NCBI GenBank assembly: GCA_963713805.1
Contig: CAVQNF010000039.1
Span: forward strand, 186,001-250,000
Source: GAS188 sp963713805
GTDB taxonomy: Bacteria > Pseudomonadota > Alphaproteobacteria > Rhizobiales > Beijerinckiaceae
DNA: 64,000 nt
Direction: 5' to 3'
Position 1 is the first letter of the stretch; each line of letters opens with the position of its first letter. The notes beneath the pieces were generated by a model that saw only the letters and a list, made by a program, of their open reading frames with translations, searched no databases and was not told where the DNA came from. A program made the translations under genes and the position numbers. Below are positions 10,256 through 18,742 of this stretch, piece by piece.

Positions 10256-10378
10256 AATTCGGTGACGCCTTACATATACACCAATTCCATCTCTATCCCG
10301 ATCGAGGAGGACACGACGGTTCACATAAATGCGGGTTGACGCCCAATAAATGGTGCAAATATAAGGCGTCACCGAATT
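10256..10378 (+). repeat. MITE-like element copy 3
   Basis: 123 bp, perfect terminal inverted repeats AATTCGGTGACGCCTTA / TAAGGCGTCACCGAATT. This is the reference copy for the orientation shared with copies 4-6. It lies between the acyltransferase stop and the IS3 transposase, 26 bp before orfA. Confidence 0.9.
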
Positions 10379-10403
10379 ACGTTATGACGGAAGAGGAGAG
10401 GTC

Positions 10404-10841
10404 ATGTCGGATCGACGAATGCGTGTATTTTCGACGGCGTTCAAGGCGAACGTGGTTCGCCGGCTGGAGGCTGGGGAAGCGCTGGCGAGTGTCTCGAAGG
10501 AGCTCGGGGTTGCGCGGAAGCTTTTGTATGAGTGGCGTTCGGCTTGGCGCCGGCTCGGGGTCGCCGGGCTAAACCGCAAGCGTGGCCGTAAGCCGGGCTA
10601 CCGTGCCTTGTCGGATCGACCTCCATCCGAGCTTGCCTCGGATAGCCGGATCGGGAAAAGGGCAACGCCTACTACGGAGTTGGAGCAAGCGAAGGCTCGC
10701 ATCGGCGAACTCGAGCGCGTCATCGGGCGTCAACAGGTCGACCTCGATTTTTTTCGCAAAGCCTTGCGTCTCACAGACCTGCCACGGCCGCGGACCGCGG
10801 GGCGTGGCGCCGTCGTATCTACGCGCTCATCCAAGCGATGA
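10404..10841 (+). CDS. IS3-family transposase OrfA
   Basis: 145-residue DNA-binding subunit. The helix-turn-helix region FSTAFKANVVRRLEAGEALA plus SVSKELGVARKLLYEWRSAW lies at residues ~9-50, and the coiled leucine-rich segment ELEQAKARIGELERVIGRQQ followed by VDLDFFRKAL is typical of the IS2/IS51-like group. In IS3 elements a programmed -1 frameshift joins OrfA to OrfB to make the active transposase; the ATGA overlap with orfB fits this. The frame is intact. An AGAGGAGAGG stretch before the ATG is a good ribosome-binding site. Confidence 0.88.
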   Translation: MSDRRMRVFSTAFKANVVRRLEAGEALASVSKELGVARKLLYEWRSAWRRLGVAGLNRKRGRKPGYRALSDRPPSELASDSRIGKRATPTTELEQAKARIGELERVIGRQQVDLDFFRKALRLTDLPRPRTAGRGAVVSTRSSKR

Positions 10842-11478
10842 GCGGGCAGAAGACGCAAGGCGAACACCCATCAGCCAGCTTTTCGAGTGGCGGTAACGAC
10901 ATTCAGCGTCTTTGCCAGCTCGGCCAAGTGTCGCGGGCAGGCTACTATCGTCATCTCGGTGGCCGACCCAGCAAGAGGGATGACACGGATATGCGCGATG
11001 CGATCCAGCGGATCGCCATCAACAACCGCCACTACGGCTATCGTCGCGTCGCCTGGCAGCTCAGGCGCGAGGGCAAGCCCGTCAACGCGAAGCGTGTGCT
11101 ACGGCTCATGCGCGACGACAATCTCCTGAGCTTGCGCGCCAAGCCCTATGTTCCCCGCACCACCGACACGAAGCACGCTTTCCCCATCGTGCCCAACCGG
11201 GTGCGCGGTCTCATACCCTCGGGCCTCGACCAGATCTGGGTGGCCGACATCACCTATGTTCGCCTCATGGAGGAGTTCGTCTACCTCGCCATCATCCTCG
11301 ATGCCTTCTCGCGCAGAGTCATCGGCTGGGCGCTCGATGATCATCTGGAAGCGCGTCTCGCCCTTGGGGCGCTCGACATGGCCTTCGCGACCCGCTCAAC
11401 GAACCTCAATGACCTGATCCATCATTCAGATCGCGGCGTCCAATACGCCAGCAGCGACTACATCGATCGCCTCAAAAG
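10838..11478 (+). pseudogene. IS3-family transposase OrfB, 3' truncated
   Basis: rve/DDE integrase subunit. Seen are RHYGYRRVAWQLRREGKPV-type sequence in the N-terminal HTH_21 region, the first catalytic Asp in WVADITYV, LDAFSRRVIGWALDDH, and the second Asp in HHSDRGVQYAS. After DYIDRLKRH the homology stops at 11478, where the sequence becomes the repeat element. The expected YDNA...E motif with the catalytic Glu is missing. The frame continues through the repeat to a stop at 11602, giving a chimeric tail of repeat-encoded residues without function. Truncation is structural and cannot be repaired by a single-base correction. Confidence 0.88.
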
Positions 11479-11585
11479 ACATATACACCAATTCCATCTC
11501 TATCCCGATCAAAGGAGGACGCGACAATTCACATCATGCGGGTTGACGTCCAATAAATGGTGCAAATATAAGGCGTCACCGAATT
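11479..11585 (+). repeat. MITE-like element copy 4, left end missing
   Basis: 107 bp. It begins inside the element (ACATATACACC) directly at the transposase break and lacks the outer 16 bp of the left terminal repeat; the right end TAAGGCGTCACCGAATT is intact. It therefore marks a deletion or recombination junction rather than a clean insertion. Confidence 0.85.
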
Positions 11586-11589
11586 GCGT

Positions 11590-11646
11590 TCTGACGGAAT
11601 AGGGCTCGCGCTTTTTATCGCCGAGCTTCTGACGCCGATGATCCTG
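11590..11646 (+). pseudogene. Duplicated 3' tail of the acyltransferase gene
   Basis: 57 bp matching 10155-10209, the end of the acyltransferase gene, with a few substitutions and small insertions. Shared landmarks are TCTGACGGAA, AGGGCTCGCG and TGACGCCGATGATCCTG. It is stranded between MITE copies 4 and 5 with no start or upstream part. Confidence 0.85.
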
Positions 11647-11647
11647 G

Positions 11648-11771
11648 AATTCGGTGACGCCTTACATATACACCAATTCCATCTCATACCCTGATCGAGG
11701 AGGACGCGACAATTCACATAAATGGGGGTTGACGCCCAATAAATGGTGTAAATATAAGGCGTCACCGAATT
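11648..11771 (+). repeat. MITE-like element copy 5
   Basis: 124 bp with both terminal inverted repeats perfect. It follows the duplicated acyltransferase tail just as copy 3 follows the intact gene. The 47 bp to copy 6 contain two tandem copies of a variant terminal motif, GCAACGCCTAATTTCGG / GCAACGCCTAATTCGG. Confidence 0.88.
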
Positions 11772-11818
11772 ATTCGGCAAACGCTTAATCTCTGCAACGC
11801 CTAATTTCGGCAACGCCT

Positions 11819-11941
11819 AATTCGGTGACGCCTTACATATACACCAATTCCATCTCTATCCCGATCGAGGAGGACACGACGGTTCACATCATGCGGGTTG
11901 ACGCCCAATAAAATGGTGCAAATATAAGGCGTCACCGAATT
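11819..11941 (+). repeat. MITE-like element copy 6
   Basis: 123 bp, almost identical to copy 3 (same internal ATCGAGGAGGACACGACGG) and with perfect termini. One extra A is present in the AATAAAATGG segment. Confidence 0.88.
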
Positions 11942-12006
11942 CCCCGAATTCTAAAGGCGTGCGGGGCGCAGGGCCGCGCCCGACGAAAGCGCCCGACCGA
12001 TCTGCT

Positions 12007-12426
12007 CTAGGACCGTGTCGTTCCCTCGAGCTCGTCGAGGATCGGGCATTCCGGCCGATCATTGCCGTGGCAACGCTTCGCCAGTGCCGCTATGGTGTTT
12101 CGGACATTGGTCATCTCGGCGATCTTGCGGTCGAGCGCCGCGACCTGCCGCAGCGCCAGCTTCTTGACTTCCCGGCTCGCCCGCTTGCGGTTGTGATAAA
12201 GCTCGAGGAGCTCGGCGACGCCCTTCAAGGGAAAACCCAACGCGCGGGACCGATGGATGAAGTTCAAGGTTTGGATATCGGCGTCGCCATAGACGCGGTA
12301 ACCATTATCGCCACGCGCCGCAGGCTTGATGATCCCCGTCTCTTCGTAGAACCGGATGGTCTTCCTCGGAACGCCGGAATGGGCGGCGGCCTCCCCGATG
12401 GTCATCATCCGATTGGTCCTCGTCAT
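12007..12426 (-). CDS. cueR: CueR, Cu(I)-responsive MerR-family activator
   Basis: 139-residue MerR-family regulator. The winged helix MTIGEAAAHSGVPRKTIRFY followed by EETGIIKPAARGDNGYRVY is canonical. The dimerisation helix is near residues 75-110, and the metal loop CHGNDRPECPILDEL has two Cys separated by seven residues, the CueR Cu(I) site, which distinguishes it from zinc, mercury or redox members. It would activate copA by untwisting the long-spacer promoter at 14695-14725. The start overlaps the copA stop (ATGA), so the two are translationally coupled, and the regulator is downstream of its target in one operon. The frame is intact. Confidence 0.93.
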   Translation of the reverse strand: MTRTNRMMTIGEAAAHSGVPRKTIRFYEETGIIKPAARGDNGYRVYGDADIQTLNFIHRSRALGFPLKGVAELLELYHNRKRASREVKKLALRQVAALDRKIAEMTNVRNTIAALAKRCHGNDRPECPILDELEGTTRS

Positions 12427-14664
12427 TTTTGCCTCCCTTCGTTCGCGGCCGCGGAACGGCGCAGCGACAACGCGTTCGCGACGACGCTCACCGAGGAGAG
12501 CGCCATGGCGGCGCCGGCGAGCATCGGGCTCATGCAGGCCCGGCGGCGGCGAGCGGTAGGCCGATCAGATTATAGACGAAGGCCCAGAAGAGTCCCTGGC
12601 GGATTTTCGCGTAGGTGGCGCGGCTCACCGCGATCGCGTCGACAATCAGCAGAGGGTCGCCGCGCAATGAGCGCGATGCCGGCCGTCTCGATCGCTACGT
12701 CGGCGCCCGAGCCCATGGCGATGCCGACATCGGCCGCGGCCAAGGCGGGCGCGTCGTTCACGCCGTCCCCCACCATGGCGACGTGCTTGCCTTGCGCCTT
12801 CAGCCGCTCGACCTCGCCCGCCTTGTCGGCGGGCAGCATGCCGGCCATGACGCGCTCGATGCCGAGCGTCGCGGCCACGGCATTCGCGGTCCGCTCATTG
12901 TCGCCGGTCATCAAGATCGTCGCGATCCCGCTTTCGTGCAGGCGGCGGATCGCCGCCGCCGCCGAGGGCTTCACGCGGTCGGCAAGCGCCGATGAGGCCG
13001 ATGAGGCGCGGCTCTGCCCCCAGCAGCGCGGCCCAGATGACGGTGCGCCCCTCGGTTTCGAGCGCCTCGGCCGCGCCCGCCAAGGGCGCGATCCCCACCC
13101 CTTGCTCTTGCATGAGCTTGCGGTTGCCCACCGCGATCTCCTGGCCGCCGACGCGCGCGAGCACGCCGAAGCCCGGGCGGGCGCGGAATTCCTCCAAGGG
13201 CAAACGCTCGATGGGAGGACGCTCGATGCCGTGCGCCTTCGCCAGCACGGCGCGCGCGAGAGGATGTTCGCTCCCGCCTTGCGCGGCGGCGACAAGCGCC
13301 AGCATGCGGCGCTCCTCGATGCCGAGCGGCACCACATCCGTCACCTCGGGTTTTCCTTCGGTGAGCGTTCCGGTCTTGTCGAGCACGACCGTGTCGATGC
13401 CACCGCGCCTGCTCCAGCGCCTCGGCGTCGCGGATCAAGATGCCCGCTTTCGCGGCGACCCCGGTGCCCACCATCAACGCGGTCGGCGTCGCAAGCCCGA
13501 GCGCGCAGGGGCAGGCGATCACCATCACCGAAACCGCGGCGATGATGCCTGAGCCGAAATCGCCGATGAGCAGCCACCAGGCGAGGAAGCTCGCGAAGGC
13601 GATGGCGAGCACGATCGGCACGAAGACGGCGGCGACGCGGTCGACGAGGCGCTGCACCGGCGCCTTCTTCGCCTGCGCGGCCTCGACGAGCCTGATGATA
13701 CGCGCCAGCATCGACTGCTCGCCGACGGCGCGCGTCTCGATGCGCAAGAGGCCGCTGCCGTTGATCGAGCCGCCGGTCACCTTGTCGCCCGCGACTTTCG
13801 CCACCGGCAGGCTTTCGCCGGTGAGGAGGCTCTCGTCGACCTCGCTTTCGCCGGAGAGCACGATGCCGTCGGCGGGCAAGCCGCTCGCCCGGCCGCACCA
13901 CGACGATGTCGGTGACGGAAAGACCGGCGATCGGCACCTCGACCTCACCGCCCGGGCGCTCGACTCTGCGCGCGTTCGGGCCGCAGCGACATCAGGGCGC
14001 GAAGCGCCGCGGTCGTCGAATGCTTGGCGCGCGCCTCGAGCCATTTGCCGAGCATGACGAGCGCGATCACCACCGCGGCCGCCTCGAAATAGAGATGCTC
14101 GCCCGTCTCGCCGATGGAGCCCCGGCAAGCACGAGATAGAGGCTGTAGAAATAGGCGGCCGAGGTGCCGAGCGACACCAGAAGATCCATGTTGCCGCTGC
14201 GCGCGCGCAGCGCCTTGAAGGCCGAGACGTAGAAGCGCCAGCCGAGCACGAATTGCACCGGCGTCGCGAGCGCGAGCTGGAGCCACGCGGGAAGCGGCAC
14301 GCCGAGCATCGGCAGAAGGAGCGGCGCGCCGAGCGCGCAAGCCGCGATCACGCGCCGGCCCTCGCTCTTCAAGCGTCCGCCCTCGGCCGCCGCGATTTGC
14401 CGCTCGCGCTCGACCTCGCCCGTCAGGAGCTCGGCGCCGTAGCCGGCGCGCCGCGCGGCGTCGATGAGATCGGCCGGCCGCAGCACGCCCGCGAGCGCCT
14501 CGACCGTCGCCCTGTCGCTCGCGAGATTGACCGAGGCCTTCGACGACGCCCGGAACCGCCGCGAGAGCGCGTTCGACGCGCCCCGCGCAGGAGGCGCAGC
14601 TCATGCCGGAAATGGCGAGCGCCACCGCCGAGCCGACACCATTCCTTCCAGCCAATTCGTCCAA
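12423..14664 (-). CDS. copA: CopA, Cu(I)-exporting P1B-type ATPase, multiple frameshifts
   Basis: Inner-membrane copper exporter. Features in order: N-terminal heavy-metal domain with ISGMSCASCAGRVERAL; membrane segments around ALGAPLLLPMLGVPLP and GWRFYVSAFKALR; MDLLVSLGTSAAYFYSLYL; actuator ADGIVLSGESEVDESLLTGE; transmembrane metal site VIACPCALGLATPTALMVG; phosphorylation loop LDKTGTLTEGKPEVTD; ATP-binding GGSEHPLARAV; hinge MVGDGVNDAPALAAADVG. The chain is split across frames with breaks near 14540, 14120, 13960, 13890, 13400, 12985, 12670 and 12545, about eight indels in 2.2 kb, the densest cluster here. Corrected length (~745 residues) is normal. I choose the TTG at 14664 because GGAGGT lies five bases before it. 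Preceded by a CueR-type promoter. Confidence 0.9.
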
Positions 14665-14694
14665 GACGGACCTCCCTGCCTTCCACTGCGGGAC

Positions 14695-14725
14695 GATATG
14701 GGGTTTCCCTTTACTGGAAGGTCAA
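14695..14725 (-). promoter_or_regulatory. CueR-type copA promoter with 19-bp spacer
   Basis: On the minus strand, TTGACC (-35, 14720-14725) and CATATC (-10, 14695-14700) are separated by exactly 19 bp. That over-long spacing is the hallmark of MerR-family controlled promoters. The spacer region contains ACCTTCCAGTAAAGGG, resembling the CueR box half sites (CCTTCC). The predicted start of transcription gives a ~24 nt leader before the TTG start of copA. Confidence 0.75.
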
Positions 14726-15207
14726 GGGCTTACGCGCGCCGCATCGTAAGCCGCCTTCTCTACCACCCTTGGCGAGAAGAAGGCATGCCCACGATTTGCA
14801 AGCCCGAAGTGCCGGGCGGTACGCCTGCGGGCTCGATCGTTCATGGCGCCTCCCGGATCGCTCCGTTGAAATAGCCGCGCCCGCGCCGGAGGACCGCCCT
14901 CGCCCCCACGAAGTGGCGGGGAGGGTCGGGTGAGGGGCGATGCCGCACTTCGACAACGATGACCATTAGCCTCGTCCCAGACGATGCCGGCGCAAGCGAG
15001 ACCGCATGCGCGCCTATCTTGACCGCCCCCCACCCCGGACCCTCCACCGCGACTTCGTACGCGCGGGAAGGGGTACATGAGCGCTGGTCGGCATTATCCT
15101 GCGACGCCTTTGGTGACCCGTCAGCGCTCGCGGCCCGTAAGTGATTTACTCGCGCCAGGTCCTTCCCCCGCGCTTTTCGCACGGGAGAAGGAAGAGCGCC
15201 CCACGGC
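14726..15207. other. Intergenic region without recognisable gene
   Basis: About 480 bp between the copA promoter and the MAPEG gene, both read on the minus strand. It holds GC-rich, low-complexity sequence with a GGCGGGGAGGGTCGGGTGAG type motif (14921-14940) and its near-complement around 15029, a pattern of repeated intergenic hairpins. Short open frames here show no domain or credible start. Confidence 0.5.
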
Positions 15208-15595
15208 CTACACCACCTGCGAGAAGATCATGACGAGGCCGACGACCGAGACGCCCCACACGGCCGTTCGCACCCAGGGAATGCCGGCCGCATAGATGAG
15301 CGCATAGACGAGGCGCGCCCAGAAGAAGAGCTCGGCGCCGAGCGCCGTCGTCGAGTTCGTCTTTTGCGCGACGACCGCCGTGAGCACGAGCGCCGCGAAC
15401 AGGACGAGGCTCTCGAGCATGTTGAAATGCGCGCGCCGCGCGCGGCCCGCCCAGCCCGTGAGTCTCGGGCGCGGGCTCTCGATTGCCGGCAAGTTCCGGC
15501 AGGCCGACCTCGAGCGTCGCGCCCGACACCGCGACGAGCATCTGCGCGAAGGCGAGCGCCACCGACCAGACGAGGAGATGCAATTCGATGGCCAT
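15208..15595 (-). CDS. MAPEG-family membrane protein
   Basis: Small integral membrane protein of the MAPEG superfamily (membrane-associated proteins in eicosanoid and glutathione metabolism). The start MAIELHLLVWSVALAFAQML follows an AAGGGAGGG ribosome site. The conserved block is ARRAHFNMLESLVLFAALVL, followed by LGAELFFWARLVYALIYAAG and GIPWVRTAVWGVSVVGLVMI. Four membrane segments fit the ~130-residue family length. One frame change near 15490 joins N- and C-terminal parts. Function in bacteria is mostly unknown; glutathione-dependent detoxification is a family-based guess. The ~270 bp upstream contain palindromic repeats before the next, divergent gene. Confidence 0.8.
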
Positions 15596-15726
15596 GTGGC
15601 CCTCCCTTGAAGGAATCAAGCTGATGCTAGCGAGCACGCTATTGTGCGGCAGGTTGTTTTGCCGGACAAGTCTTACGCGAAGCGGCGCCCACAAGCGCGA
15701 TGGCGAGGGGGCGGCGTCACGGAAGG

Positions 15727-15825
15727 AAGGCATGGGTGCTCGCACCAAGTGCGAGCATGACGAAGCGGGAATGCCTATCCGTCCTGGCCGGGCTCGGCCC
15801 GGCCATCCACGCCTTCCCTTCCGAT
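15727..15825. repeat. REP-type palindromic pair
   Basis: Two GC-rich hairpins, TGCTCGCACC-AAGTGCGAGCA and TGGCCGGGCTCGGCCCGGCCA, sit next to each other. A related pair, in altered order, is found at 26129-26225. These resemble extragenic palindromes common in alphaproteobacteria. Confidence 0.7.
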
Positions 15826-15868
15826 GCCGATGGCAATTAGGATTACCGGACACTTGCGCTAACATACG

Positions 15869-16898
15869 ATGAAGGACGATCGAATGGGCTCACCGCAACA
15901 AACGGGCGAATTCAAGCTCGGCAATTTCGCCGCCGAGAAGGGCGGCACGATCCAGGACGGCAAGCTCGTCTGGCAAAGCCACGGCACGCTGAACGCCGCG
16001 CGCGACAATCTCATCCTCTATCCCTCGAGCTACAGCGCGCAGCATTCGGACATGTCCTGGCTCATCGGCGAGGATAAGATTCTCGATCCCACGCGTTGGT
16101 TCATCGTCATCGCCGACATGTTCTCGAACGGGCTGTCCTCGGGCGCGGCCGAGACGCCGAGCTACCCCGCCCTCGTCACGCTCGCCGACAATGTCCGTGC
16201 CCAGCACCGCCTCGTGACCGAGCATTTCGGGGCGAAGCGCCTCGCCGCCGTCTACGGCTTCTCGATGGGCGCGATGCAGGCCTATCATTGGGCGGCGCTT
16301 TACCCTGACATGGTCGAGCGCGCGATCGTCATTTGCGGCAGCGCCCGCACGGCGACGCACAACAAGGTGTTCCTCTCCGGTCTTTTGCGGACGCTCGAAG
16401 CCGCGCCCGAGCATCAAGGCAATGGCCGCTTCTCGAGCGAGCCGAAGCTCGCGCTCAAGGCCTTTTCGCATATCTATGCCGGCTGGGGCTTGAGCCAGGA
16501 TTTCTACCGCGCCGACCTCCATCGCAAGGCGCTCGGCGCGCCCGATCTCGACACCTTCCTGCGCACCGATTGGGTCGAGCGCTTCTCGCTCCGCCGCGCC
16601 GCCAATCTCTATGCGCAGGCGCTCGCCTGGTATCATGGCGACATCAGCGACAATGCGCTTTACGGCGGCGATCTCGCGCGGGCGCTCCGCGCCATCAGCG
16701 CCAAGGTGCTCCTTCTTCCCGGCGAGACCGATCTTTACTTCCGCGTCGCCGACAACGCGGCCGAGGTGCCGCATCTCGCGAAAGGCGAGCTCAAGCCGAT
16801 CCCGAGCATCTGGGGCCATCGCGCCGGCAATCCGAGCACCAACCCGCAAGATGCGGAGTTCCTGAAGACGGGAAGTTCGCGCCTGGCTCGAAGGCTGA
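15869..16898 (+). CDS. MetX-like alpha/beta hydrolase (homoserine O-acetyltransferase family)
   Basis: Alpha/beta-hydrolase of the homoserine acetyltransferase-like group. Seen are the strand and oxyanion region LILYPSSYSAQHSDMSWLIG, WFIVIADMFSNGLSSG, the nucleophile elbow VYGFSMGAMQAYHWAALYPD (Ser in GFSMG), the Asp region LLLPGETDLYF and the catalytic His in SIWGHRAGNP. True MetX enzymes usually have AGGSMGGMQ and a longer chain, so this is probably a divergent hydrolase or acyltransferase rather than a methionine enzyme. One extra G near 16871 moves the frame; the natural end is VRAWLEG followed by TGA at 16896-16898. ATG at 15884 is an alternative start. Standalone gene, divergent from the MAPEG gene. 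Confidence 0.82.
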
Positions 16899-16905
16899 GT
16901 ACCTC

Positions 16906-17092
16906 CGCTCGTTCCCGCGAAAGCGGGAACCCAGATTCACAAGGAATGAGCGTGAAGAACTGGATCTCCGCCTTCGCGGGGATGAGCGAAAACGCTCACC
17001 TCCGCTCGTTCCCGCGAAGGCGGGAACCCAGACTTATGAGCGTGAAGATCCGGATCTCCGCCTTCGCGGAGATGAGCGGAGAGGTTAGCCCC
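16906..17092. repeat. Two tandem units of a palindromic intergenic repeat
   Basis: Two direct repeats of about 90-95 bp start at about 16906 and 17000. Each holds the hairpin TTCCCGCGAAAGCGGGAA (second copy with AAGGCGG) and a second hairpin TCTCCGCCTTCGCGGGGAT (second copy CGGAGAT), separated by a GAATGAGCGTGAAG-type spacer. They follow immediately on the hydrolase stop. The 210 bp from here to the autotransporter start contain no other gene; a good AGGAGGAG ribosome site lies at its end. Confidence 0.78.
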
Positions 17093-17303
17093 TCCCCTGG
17101 GCATGCGCCTCACACTGTTGCCGCAACGCAACACCCAGACGCTTTCTTCGCTATTTTAGCACAAATGAGCGTTCGCCGAAGCTTTTCACGCTAGCGCCGT
17201 GGTTGTAGCACTCTCGAATCGATGCTAGCCAAAAGACTCTAATTTGAGCTGGGGCTGGTGCGTCGACGAGTATCGATGATGCGGCCTCTGCAGGAGGAGC
17301 ATC

Positions 17304-18373
17304 ATGACGACGACCCACCGCGCTTCGCGCCGGATTTCCGCGACATCGACCCTTTCGGCCAAGCTTTCGCGCGCGAGGGTTCGGGCGCCGCTCGCGTTTC
17401 GCGCGTCGCTTTTCGCGGCGTCCTCGGTCGTGGCGATTGACCGCGACTTACGCGGCCGATCTGCCGTCGCGCAAAGGGCAGGTCGCGCCGGTCGCGGTGC
17501 AGATGTATCAGCCGCGCATGTTCGATTTCTGGGGCCAGGGCTTCGGCGATTGGGGACGCGTCTCGAGCGACGGCAACGCCGCCTCGCTCTCGCGCACCAC
17601 GGGCGGCTTCGTGCTCGGCGGCGATGTCTCGGCCACGAACTTCATGGGTGGCGATTGGCGCTTCGGCCTCGCCGGCGGCTACACCAATGACTCAGATCAC
17701 CGTGAACCAGCGCGGCTCCTCGGCCACCTTCGAGAGCGTCTTCGGCGGCGCCTATGCGGGCGCGAGCTTCGGCGCCTTCCAGCTTCGCGCCGGCGCGCTT
17801 TACGGCACCAACACCACCTCGACGACGCGCCAGGTCGTCTTCCCCGGCTTCTTCGAGGCGCTCTCCTCGTCGAATGGCGGCTCGACGGCGCAAGCCTTCG
17901 GCGAGGCCGGATACCGCATCCAATTGGCGGGCCTCGGCTTCGGCGGAGGCTCACGCGTGAGCGTCGAGCCCTTCGCGGGCGCGGCCGCCTTCCTCATCCA
18001 CCAGAACGGCTTCACCGAAGTGGGCGGCACCTCGGCGCTCACGGCCTCGGCGCGCGACTTCAACGTCCAGACGACGACGCTCGGCGTGCGTGGCGAGCTC
18101 GCCTTCGCCTCGATGCCGCTCACGCTGAAGACCATGCTCGGCTGGCGCCACGCCTATGGCGATGTGGTGCCCTCCGTGCTCCTCACCTTCCAGGGCGGGG
18201 CGCAGGCCTTCAGCTCCTCCGGCGTGCCGATCGACCGCGACGCCTTCGTGGCCGAGGCCGGCATCGACTATGCGCTCACCTCGATGCTCTCGGTCGGCGT
18301 CTCCTACTCCGGCCAGTTCGGCCAACGCGCCATGGACAACGCCGTCAAGGGGAATGTGAACTTGAGGTTCTGA
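17304..18373 (+). CDS. Small autotransporter / outer-membrane beta-barrel protein
   Basis: Outer-membrane protein made almost entirely of an autotransporter-type beta-barrel. A basic N-terminus with a hydrophobic stretch (PLAFRASLFAASSVVAM, after frame correction near 17437) ends at ATYAADLP, a likely signal cleavage site. The barrel opens with MFDFWGQGFGDWGRVSSDGN and FVLGGDVSAT, continues through WRFGLAGGYTN, YAGASFGAFQLRAGALYGTN and VSVEPFAGAAAFLIHQNGF, and closes with the final strand GNVNLRF ending in Phe, as outer-membrane proteins do. A second frame change lies near 17690. At ~355 residues it has almost no passenger domain. A strong AGGAGGAG precedes the ATG. The gene converges on the ABC permease gene across a large inverted repeat. 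Confidence 0.82.
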
Positions 18374-18384
18374 ACGGAGGGCAG

Positions 18385-18742
18385 TAGGCGAGTAGCGAGT
18401 AGCGAGTGGAAGAGTGAGTGGGTGAGAAGTGAAGAGAGAAGGGTGAGTAGCGAGTAGCGCTAGGCACTCCCCTCTCCGCCTTGCGGGGAAGGCTTTCCCG
18501 TAAGGGGAGCCGGAGGCGGATGAGGGCCTCTGGGCAATCCGCCCACGCTAAAGCGGCTGGCAGTGAGGCAGGCGGCAACTTGCTACTGCTCCCGGCGACC
18601 CTCATCCGCCCTCACTGCGTTCGGGCCTTCTCCCGCGCGAAGAGCGCGGGAGAAGGGGGCGCACTGCTTTCCGCTTGCTACGCAACGCTACTTGCTACTT
18701 GCTACTCGCTACTCGCTATCTCGCTACTCGCTATCTCGCCAT
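18385..18742. repeat. Large inverted repeat with GAGTAGC-type heptamer arrays, convergent junction
   Basis: Left arm (18385-18457) carries iterations of GAGTAGC separated by variants such as GAAGAGTGAGT; right arm (18675-18742) carries the reverse complement (GCTACTC/GCTATCTC). The core between them is also largely symmetric: GGAGGCGGATGAGGG near 18510 against CCCTCATCCGCCCTC near 18600, plus further GC hairpins. The whole is a ~360 bp imperfect palindrome between converging genes. The stop codon of the right-hand gene is read from the array itself (GAG TAG at 18724-18729). A bidirectional terminator role is inferred. Confidence 0.75.

Larger units (their letters stand above)
10379..11478 (+). 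mobile_element. IS3-family insertion sequence remnant, both ends replaced by repeat copies
   Basis: Contains IS3-type orfA and orfB in the usual overlapping arrangement (ATGA at 10838-10841). No IS3 terminal inverted repeats are visible: the left side abuts MITE copy 3 and the right side is cut in the middle of orfB by MITE copy 4. The transposase loses its catalytic Glu region, so the element should be immobile by itself. Confidence 0.85.

Noticed and set aside
16906..17092. Possible CRISPR array
   Set aside because: Only two units of ~90 bp with internal hairpins, no short regular repeats with unique spacers, and no cas genes.
16899..17194. Extension of the MetX-like hydrolase by ~100 residues
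   Set aside because: It is the translation of REP units after an extra G near 16871; removing that base gives a natural stop at 16896-16898.
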